From: an uncultured Pseudomonadota bacterium
Lineage (GTDB): Bacteria; Pseudomonadota; Gammaproteobacteria; Burkholderiales; SG8-39
Length of the DNA: 11,774 nucleotides
Direction: 5' to 3'
Assembly: GCA_903895005.1 (NCBI GenBank)
Contig: CAITSH010000531.1
Coordinates: forward strand, 1 to 11,774
The translations under genes were made by a program, and so were the position numbers. The notes below the pieces were generated by a model that worked only from the letters and a program-made list of their open reading frames with translations, did no database searches and was not told where the DNA came from. Below, piece by piece: positions 1 to 4,729 of this stretch (the stretch's first letter is position 1; each line of letters opens with the position of its first letter).

Positions 1-1253
1 ATCGTGAAGCCTTCGTTCTGCATCACCATCCATGCACCCGCAACCAGTACTGCGAGCATCATCAACTGCTCGACGAGTCCCGCCAGAACGCCATAGGCTC
101 CGGACAACTGACGGGCACTGAAACTCGTGGCGAGATACTTTGCGAGCAAGTCGTTGTAGCGGGTCTTGAGGCGCGGCTCCATCTGCAGCGATTTGACCGT
201 TTCCATTCCGGCCACATGCTCGGTTACAAAGGCCTGGGCTCGAGCTCCGGCTAAAAATTGTCTGTTCAGACTGGCCCGGATCACAGGAACCACGCCGGCG
301 CCGATCAGAACCATTAAGGCCATCGCAGCCAATACAAGCAGGGACAAATGCGGGCTGTACCAGAACATAATCACCACGAAAATCAACATGAACGGCAGGT
401 CCAGCAGCAACGCGGCGGCGGCTCCGCTGACGAATTCACGAATCGTTTCCACCGCCTGCAACCTTGCAACCACAGTGCCGGTCGGACGTTGGTCAAAATA
501 CCGGACCGGCAACGCTAAAAGATGTTCAAAAACTTTTGCGCCCAAGACCGCGTCAATTCGGGTTCCGGTATGAAGCACGAGATACTGCCGGATCCATCCC
601 ATGCCCGCCGAAAACAACATCAAGATCAGCAACGCGATCGCCACGACCTGCAAGGTGTTCGATGTCTGGTGAACGACAACTTTGTCGATGATCACCTGCG
701 TGCATAGCGGTACGGCGAGCGCGGCGATCTGGATGGCAAGTGATGCGAGCAGAACATCGCGCCAGACTCGACGGTGCTTGAGTAATTCTGGGACAAACCA
801 ACCCAGGCCGAATGATGTTCGGGGATGAACTGGCGCGCCCGTTTCCGGATCACCCGCCGCGATAACGCGGATGATTTTTCCGGAATATGCGTTTATAAAA
901 TCAGCCCAAGGTTTTTTTGCTGTGTGCTGCGCTGACGGGTCTAGGACGGTCACGGCGCCTTCTTCCCGCGCAATCAGCTGTGCCATCACACCGCCACGCT
1001 GCGCCCCTTTATCAGCGGGATTAAAAATTGCGAAACAGGGTAAGTGTCCGGGCGTCAGGTCATCCGCTTCGATTTCCGCAATCCCAGCGCGAAGGCCCAA
1101 CTCGGCAGCCGCAAGTACAAAGCTCTCCGCCGTTAGAGGCGGGGGAAAGCGGCGGCGTACACGCTCAATATCGACCGGAATGCGCTCGCGCTTGCAGGCC
1201 TGGCCGATAGACCAGTAAAACGCGTCCGGTGAAAGTATCTGGGTCGCCTGCAC
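1..1253 (-). CDS. Type I secretion permease/ATPase with degenerate C39-like domain (5' part)
   Basis: The frame is open from a GTG at 1253 to the window edge: 417 codons, so perhaps 300 residues including the nucleotide-binding domain lie outside. Residues about 8-135 resemble the C39 peptidase-like domain of HlyB-type exporters. The catalytic Cys position next to D10 appears to be Ala11, and the usual GHF-type His motif reads GGVMAQL (87-93), so proteolysis is unlikely; in the HlyB family such domains bind the exported substrate. Membrane segments of an ABC exporter begin near residue 165 (LLASLAIQIAALAVPL) and include the typical TQVIIDKVVVHQ stretch. The inner-membrane protein would energise one-step export with a membrane-fusion protein and outer-membrane channel, neither visible here. 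GTG was chosen because GGGAGG sits 6 bases upstream. The family call is firm; the substrate is unknown. Confidence 0.88.
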   Translation of the reverse strand, partial: MQATQILSPDAFYWSIGQACKRERIPVDIERVRRRFPPPLTAESFVLAAAELGLRAGIAEIEADDLTPGHLPCFAIFNPADKGAQRGGVMAQLIAREEGAVTVLDPSAQHTAKKPWADFINAYSGKIIRVIAAGDPETGAPVHPRTSFGLGWFVPELLKHRRVWRDVLLASLAIQIAALAVPLCTQVIIDKVVVHQTSNTLQVVAIALLILMLFSAGMGWIRQYLVLHTGTRIDAVLGAKVFEHLLALPVRYFDQRPTGTVVARLQAVETIREFVSGAAAALLLDLPFMLIFVVIMFWYSPHLSLLVLAAMALMVLIGAGVVPVIRASLNRQFLAGARAQAFVTEHVAGMETVKSLQMEPRLKTRYNDLLAKYLATSFSARQLSGAYGVLAGLVEQLMMLAVLVAGAWMVMQNEGFT

Positions 1254-1265
1254 GCGTGCCCTCCC
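1254..1265 (-). promoter_or_regulatory. Ribosome binding site fixing the GTG start of the secretion ABC gene
   Basis: Read on the minus strand, GGGAGG (1265-1260) is followed by six bases and then GTG at 1253. No ATG or TTG lies in frame upstream with a comparable site, so this decides the start codon. Confidence 0.65.
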
Positions 1266-1540
1266 TGAGCCCGTGTGGTTGGAAACAATTCGTACCTGTG
1301 GGAAAAATAATACACCGACTGGTTCGGTCTACTGAATAGGTCGAAAGACCTAGTGCGCTTTTAAAGCGGGGCTGGATATGACGATTCCGGTGTTCGCCTT
1401 TGAATAAACCGGAGATTTGTTACGGCTGCGACATTCGCAAAAGTCCAATCAACCCCGGAATGCTATGGTGTGATTGGAACAAACAGCGATTTCGCCGCTC
1501 ACCGCCGCCGAAAGAACGGCGCGCAGGCAACAACAGTACG
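1254..1540. other. Hairpin-rich intergenic region between transglycosylase and secretion ABC gene
   Basis: This 287-base gap has no credible gene. It holds several inverted repeats. TAGGTC/GACCTA (1337-1352) has a GAAA loop on the plus strand. CGCTTT/AAAGCG (1356-1368) has a one-base centre. TCCGGT/ACCGGA lies at 1386-1413, and TCCAATCA/TGATTGGA at 1444-1451 and 1471-1478. GGTCT at 1326-1330 could pair with AGACC at 1346-1350, excluding the first hairpin. On the minus strand all would lie in the leader of the ABC exporter if it is read through from the transglycosylase. TATTAT (minus, 1312-1307) could serve as a -10, but I found no good -35. I see no clean intrinsic terminator. Confidence 0.5.
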
Positions 1541-2254
1541 CTAGCCTATCGCGGCCGTCTTGAACGGAGCAGGCTGGGGGGCCCGTGGCGCGGTGGCTTG
1601 AAGGCGTTGGTATTCAGCCATAACCTTTTGCGCATACTGGCTGGACGAGTCATCGAGTGCACCCGCGTAATATTGCAGCGCCGACTCGACGCTTCCGGTG
1701 CGCCGAATGTATTCTTTCAAAATGCGCGCTCCGACGGTGATATTGGTCATCGGGTCAAGCACAGCATCTTCGCCGCCATGCGGCTCAAGCTTGTCCTGGT
1801 GATACTTCGGAATTACCTGCATAAGTCCCTTTGCGCCAACCACACTTTCCGCAATGGGGTTGAACCGGGATTCAATCGCCATCACAGCGAGTATCAGTAA
1901 GGGGTCGACACCAGTCTTGCCACCAACGTCGTGTGCCGCACCGACAAGTTGCTCTGTTGCATCGATAGACACCTTGTACTTGCGGGAAAGATAGGTCGCA
2001 AGCGCCTTCTGACGCGGATTGCTGACATCTTCGGCAGGCTCAAAAAGCGATATACCATCGTAACGGATCGTACCGAATGCAGGCGCAGAATTACGTGCAG
2101 TTGCGTCCGGGAAAAACAGTGCTCCGCCCTGACTAATCATCACGAGCAGGGAAACGAGCCCGACAAGCGCGAGTCCGTTGTGCAAAACCCCGACAATCAC
2201 GACATTCGCGACATTTGCAAATTTCGCAAGCTGTTTGAGAGTGAACTTGTCCAT
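1541..2254 (-). CDS. Membrane-anchored lytic transglycosylase (SLT domain)
   Basis: This 237-residue protein has a cytoplasmic N-terminus of about 15 residues and one hydrophobic segment (about 18-40, VVIVGVLHNGLALVGLVSLL). A linker follows, then an SLT/lysozyme-like fold from about residue 100. The catalytic Glu is E128 in AIESRFNP; GLMQV (143-147) and QYYAG (194-198) are the other family motifs. Such enzymes cleave the MurNAc-GlcNAc bond of peptidoglycan to 1,6-anhydro ends, here in the periplasm while tethered to the inner membrane. The Ala/Pro-rich C-terminus after residue 220 looks disordered. GGAGGT lies 8 bases before the ATG. The next gene on the strand is a type I secretion ABC transporter, so local wall opening for an envelope-spanning machine is plausible but inferred. 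The SLT class is sure; the subfamily is not. Confidence 0.9.
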   Translation of the reverse strand: MDKFTLKQLAKFANVANVVIVGVLHNGLALVGLVSLLVMISQGGALFFPDATARNSAPAFGTIRYDGISLFEPAEDVSNPRQKALATYLSRKYKVSIDATEQLVGAAHDVGGKTGVDPLLILAVMAIESRFNPIAESVVGAKGLMQVIPKYHQDKLEPHGGEDAVLDPMTNITVGARILKEYIRRTGSVESALQYYAGALDDSSSQYAQKVMAEYQRLQATAPRAPQPAPFKTAAIG

Positions 2255-2303
2255 AAATGCGTACCTCCAGACCTCGTCCCAGTTGTATCAACCAGAATTA
2301 TTC

Positions 2304-2332
2304 TATTTAAAATCAAGCTACAAGCGTTCCAA
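2304..2332 (-). promoter_or_regulatory. Candidate sigma70 promoter of the transglycosylase gene
   Basis: On the minus strand TTGGAA (2332-2327) is followed by a 17-base spacer and TAAATA (2309-2304), giving a leader of about 40-50 bases before the ATG at 2254. Two mismatches in each hexamer make it moderate. The stronger promoter at 2507-2535 also points at this gene. Confidence 0.4.
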
Positions 2333-2506
2333 GCGGGGTAGGAACCCAGCTAAGAAACCCGCCGTTCAAGATTAGTGGTTCCGGCAATTAGCACTCGTGC
2401 CGCCGGTTCGGTGCCGCTCAGATTGCTGAACTCGACGCCTCAAGTTTGGCGTTCGGTTGCGCAACACATAAAAGCAGGCAAAGCATATGTGATCGAAAGA
2501 AACGCT

Positions 2507-2535
2507 ATTATAATGAATCGCTTAGCTTAGGTCAA
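2507..2535 (-). promoter_or_regulatory. Near-consensus sigma70 promoter pointing at the transglycosylase
   Basis: On the minus strand TTGACC (2535-2530) and a perfect TATAAT (2512-2507) are separated by exactly 17 bases. The start of transcription would be near 2500, about 245 bases upstream of the ATG at 2254. No translated gene lies in between, so the promoter drives either a long leader or an independent small RNA. ATTATAAT at 2507-2514 is self-complementary, but on the plus strand no -35 hexamer stands at the right distance. Confidence 0.62.
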
Positions 2536-2605
2536 GCCACTCAATAACGCTTCACATACCGAGTTGCTGCTTTGCAACAATGACTTGGGGAGCAAGCCTT
2601 TTCGA

Positions 2606-2669
2606 TAAAAATCCCGGCTAGACCCTCTGAGCACCTGATAAACTATCAGTGCTCGGTAGGCCAGCCGGG
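2606..2669 (-). terminator. Probable intrinsic terminator of the H1-like transcript
   Basis: On the minus strand an outer stem CCCGGCT (2669-2663) pairs with AGCCGGG (2619-2613). Inside it an inner hairpin pairs GAGCAC-TGATA (2654-2644) with TATCA-c-GTGCTC (2640-2629) around a three-base loop. The 3' side runs into ATTTTTA (2612-2606), a U tract as expected for Rho-independent termination. It lies about 80 bases after the stop codon of the H1-like gene. The compound shape is unusual for a plain terminator, so it may also be the 3' end of a small RNA. Confidence 0.55.
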
Positions 2670-2696
2670 CAATCACCCTTGTAGTACGACGAATGT

Positions 2697-2735
2697 CTGC
2701 GGATCAGCCGATGCCGAAACATCGGCTGTCCGCAG
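2697..2735. repeat. Long inverted repeat after the H1-like gene
   Basis: CTGCGGA-t-CAGCCGATG (2697-2713) pairs with CATCGGCTG-TCCGCAG (2720-2735): 16 base pairs with a single bulged T at 2704 and the loop CCGAAA. It starts about 17 bases after the H1-like stop codon. Neither side carries a T tract, so it is more likely an mRNA 3'-end stabiliser or part of a tandem terminator than a terminator by itself. Confidence 0.6.
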
Positions 2736-2751
2736 TTCATTCGCATCCCGC

Positions 2752-3117
2752 TTAAGGCCGGGAGCCGGTAGGAAACGGCCATGCTGCAGCTGGATTCAGG
2801 GCGGTTTTCACCCCTGGCGTTGCCGCGGTGGACGGTGCTATAGGAGCCACCGTCCGAACCATCGGCGCCACCGGCTTTGCAGCTGGCTTTTTTGCCGGCT
2901 TTTTCGCCGCTATCTTTTTTTTCTTAGCAGGCTTTTTAGCAGCCTTTTTTTTAGCGGGCTTTTTCTTTACCGCTTTTTTTTTGGCTGGTTTCTTTTTACT
3001 AGCCTTTTTTTTTGCGGGTTTTTTCTTTGCAGGCTTTTTCGCAGCCTTTTTCTTCGCAGACTTTTTAGCTGGTTTTTTCTTTGCTACTTTTTTCGCGGGT
3101 TTTTTCTTGGTAGCCAT
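2752..3117 (-). CDS. Histone H1-like, lysine/alanine-rich DNA-binding protein
   Basis: This 121-residue protein is made almost wholly of Lys, Ala and Pro up to residue about 83, as repeats of the type AKKKPAKK with AAKKPA variants. It ends in a non-basic tail with LNPAAAWPFPTGSRP. The composition matches the eukaryotic H1 C-terminal-like nucleoid proteins known from Bordetella and other betaproteobacteria (BpH1, also AlgP-like repeats). They bind DNA without strict specificity and affect nucleoid compaction. The repeated codons make the gene prone to length change by recombination, so residue number may differ between strains. GGAG lies 7 bases before the ATG. It follows the DUF2442 gene by 62 bases on the same strand and ends before a terminator-like structure. 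Class is clear; any specific role in this cell is not. Confidence 0.85.
   Translation of the reverse strand: MATKKKPAKKVAKKKPAKKSAKKKAAKKPAKKKPAKKKASKKKPAKKKAVKKKPAKKKAAKKPAKKKKIAAKKPAKKPAAKPVAPMVRTVAPIAPSTAATPGVKTALNPAAAWPFPTGSRP
2828..3117. repeat. Degenerate tandem repeats encoding KPAKK units
   Basis: Within the H1-like gene, short units reading on the plus strand as GGC/GGG-TTTTTT/GCAGCC blocks recur every 12-30 bases and encode runs of AKKKPAKK. The repeats are degenerate at the codon level. Slippage or unequal recombination could change the number of units. Confidence 0.6.
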
Positions 3118-3179
3118 ATTAAAACTCCTTCTTAAGGTTAAAGGAACAACTCAAATAAGCCCGTCCGAACTGGCCCGGA

Positions 3180-3467
3180 CTATCCAACAGCCGGGGAAAA
3201 CCCGGACATGCTGAATTCTTTGCTGCAACTACTGCCCAAAAGGTCTTGGTAGAGTGTGTCGGGATCGAGTTCTATTCCCGAATCCCAAACTACCGTCGCC
3301 ACCTGAGGATCCACGCTCGCCTGGCAGAACTGCTCAATGTCGCGCCATCCTTTGAATGCCGCGATTTCAAGCAAGTTACCCAGGTAAACGCTACCTTCCA
3401 GCCCATCCTCGAAGCGCTGCCAGAGCCTGTAATCCCGGGAAGCTTTGCAAGCGATGATTCGATGCAT
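3180..3467 (-). CDS. DUF2442 domain protein downstream of nrdB
   Basis: This 95-residue soluble protein carries the DUF2442 pattern: DYRLWQRFEDGLEG (11-24), a hydrophobic LGNLLEIAAFKGW stretch, then VDPQVATVVWDSGIELDPDTLY (53-74) near the end. The family has no established biochemical role; members often sit beside DUF4160 proteins in toxin-antitoxin-like pairs, but no such partner is here. An ATG at 3479 would add four residues. I prefer 3467 because the bases between the two ATGs form GGAGG followed by five Gs, an ideal Shine-Dalgarno site for the second and none for the first. The gene follows nrdB by 38 bases without a visible terminator, so it is probably co-transcribed with nrdAB. A link to ribonucleotide reductase is inference from position only. 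Confidence 0.78.
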   Translation of the reverse strand: MHRIIACKASRDYRLWQRFEDGLEGSVYLGNLLEIAAFKGWRDIEQFCQASVDPQVATVVWDSGIELDPDTLYQDLLGSSCSKEFSMSGFSPAVG

Positions 3468-3477
3468 CCCCCCCTCC
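3468..3477 (-). promoter_or_regulatory. Ribosome binding site deciding the DUF2442 start
   Basis: On the minus strand GGAGG (3477-3473) plus five further Gs abut the ATG at 3467. The site overlaps the alternative ATG at 3479, which itself lacks a Shine-Dalgarno sequence. Confidence 0.6.
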
Positions 3478-3505
3478 ATTTACAGTCTCTCGCGCATCGT
3501 GCGAA

Positions 3506-4669
3506 CTAGTCCCAACTGAGCGCGCCTCCCGTTTGATACTCGATTACCCTCGTCTCGAAGAAGTTACGCTCCTTCTTCAGATCGATCATTTCGCTCATCC
3601 AGGGAAACGGGTTGTTTGCCCCTGGGTAGAGCTGGTCGATGCCGATCTGCTGGCAACGGCGGTTGGCGATATAGCGCAGGTATTCCTTGAAGATAGGGGC
3701 ATTGAGGCCTAGTACGCCGCGGGGCATGGTGTCCTCCGCATAGCGGTACTCAAGCTCAACGGCTTTTTGCATGATTCCCTGGATCTCTTCCCGGAATTGT
3801 GCCGTCCAGAGATGCGGGTTTTCCATTTTTATCTGGTTGATCAGATCAATGCCGAAATTACAATGCATCGACTCATCGCGCAGGATGTATTGGTACTGTT
3901 CCGCCGCACCTGTCATTTTGTTCTGACGGCCCATCGCAAGGATCTGCGTGAAACCGACGTAGAAAAACAACCCCTCCATAACGCAAGCAAATACGATCAT
4001 GCTCTTCAGAAGTTTCTGGTCGGCTTCTGGCGTGCCCGTCTTGAACGCCGGGTCAGTCAACACGTCGATGAACGGGATTAGGAATTCGTCCTTCTCGCGG
4101 ATACTGGTGATCTCGTGATACGCATTGAAAATTTCACCCTCGTCAAGGCCAAGGCTCTCGACGATATATTGATAGGCGTGCGTGTGGATGGCCTCTTCAA
4201 AAGCCTGACGCAGCAAATACTGTCGGCACTCGGGCGCCGTAATGTGACGGTAGGTGCCAAGAACAATATTGTTCGCTGCCAGAGAGTCCGCCGTCACAAA
4301 AAAACCGAGGTTGCGCTTGATGATTCGACGCTCATCTTCAGTAAGGGCGTTCGGATCTTTCCAGGTCGCGATATCGCGACTCATGTTGATTTCCTGGGGC
4401 ATCCAGTGGTTCGCACAGGCGGACAGATACTTTTCCCATGCCCATTTGTACTTGAACGGAACCAGCTGGTTTACATCAGTACTGCCGTTGATTACACGTT
4501 TGTCTTCCGCGCGGATACGGCGCGCCTCGACAATTCTTGCCTTTTCCTCTTTCGCAGACTCGGCAGGCGCGGGAGACGCCGGCATGAATCCGGCTGCCGG
4601 CTGCATTCCCAGCGCCGCCATCGGCTGAAGCCCCGGCATGGATTTCATATCATCATCAAAACTAAGCAT
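3506..4669 (-). CDS. nrdB: Class Ia ribonucleotide reductase small (radical) subunit
   Basis: This 387-residue ferritin-like protein provides the tyrosyl radical and di-iron centre for reduction of ribonucleoside diphosphates by NrdA. All expected metal ligands are visible: D128, E159 and H162 (EEAIH), E232 (VMEG), E266 and H269 (RDESMH). The radical tyrosine is Y166, four residues after H162 as in E. coli Y122, so this is a Tyr-radical enzyme rather than the Phe-substituted class Ic. The C-terminus, [11 protein letters not shown], is the tail that docks on NrdA. The first 55 or so residues are a Met/Pro/Ala-rich then charged extension of the kind seen in betaproteobacterial NrdB. GGAGG lies 8 bases before the ATG. 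The gene follows nrdA by 60 bases with no promoter seen, so the two form one operon. Confidence 0.97.
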   Translation of the reverse strand: MLSFDDDMKSMPGLQPMAALGMQPAAGFMPASPAPAESAKEEKARIVEARRIRAEDKRVINGSTDVNQLVPFKYKWAWEKYLSACANHWMPQEINMSRDIATWKDPNALTEDERRIIKRNLGFFVTADSLAANNIVLGTYRHITAPECRQYLLRQAFEEAIHTHAYQYIVESLGLDEGEIFNAYHEITSIREKDEFLIPFIDVLTDPAFKTGTPEADQKLLKSMIVFACVMEGLFFYVGFTQILAMGRQNKMTGAAEQYQYILRDESMHCNFGIDLINQIKMENPHLWTAQFREEIQGIMQKAVELEYRYAEDTMPRGVLGLNAPIFKEYLRYIANRRCQQIGIDQLYPGANNPFPWMSEMIDLKKERNFFETRVIEYQTGGALSWD

Positions 4670-4729
4670 TGATCAAGCCTCCGTGTCTTGTTTTACCACC
4701 CGGGCGCACATGTCCATATAGAACCCGGA

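Larger units (their letters stand above)
2255..2751. other. 497-base non-coding region between H1-like gene and transglycosylase
   Basis: No supported gene lies here. From right to left on the minus strand it holds a long hairpin at 2697-2735, a compound stem with U tract at 2606-2669, and a small stem GTTGC/GCAAC at 2563-2578. A strong promoter follows at 2507-2535, then about 245 bases of leader with further inverted repeats, then a weaker promoter at 2304-2332. Within the leader, ACGCC/GGCGT pairs around 2430-2455, GCACGAGTGC is self-complementary at 2391-2400, and GGAACC (2341-2346) can pair with GGTTCC (2377-2382). The structure density suggests a regulatory leader or small RNA, but I recognise no known riboswitch or RNA family. 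Confidence 0.55.

Noticed and set aside
1400..1900. Plus-strand frame starting in the intergenic region with a CYGC motif
   Set aside because: TTG start without a Shine-Dalgarno site, and most of its length runs antisense through the transglycosylase gene.
2388..2396. TTAGCACTC, identical to one half of a CIRCE heat-shock operator
   Set aside because: The matching GAGTGCTAA half at 9-base spacing is absent and no chaperone gene is near.
2418..2486. 22-codon minus-strand frame with a hydrophobic start (MLCLLLCVAQ) just after the orphan promoter
   Set aside because: No ribosome binding site, and such a length is expected by chance. It could be a leader peptide, but nothing in the sequence supports that.
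2509..2514. TATAAT on the plus strand
   Set aside because: It exists because ATTATAAT is self-complementary. The plus strand has no -35 at 16-18 bases, whereas the minus strand has TTGACC at 17.
2828..3214. Plus-strand open frame of 128 codons, very rich in Phe, Ala and Gly
   Set aside because: It is the antisense image of the KPAKK-coding repeats (Lys codons AAA/AAG read as TTT/CTT). It has no ribosome site.
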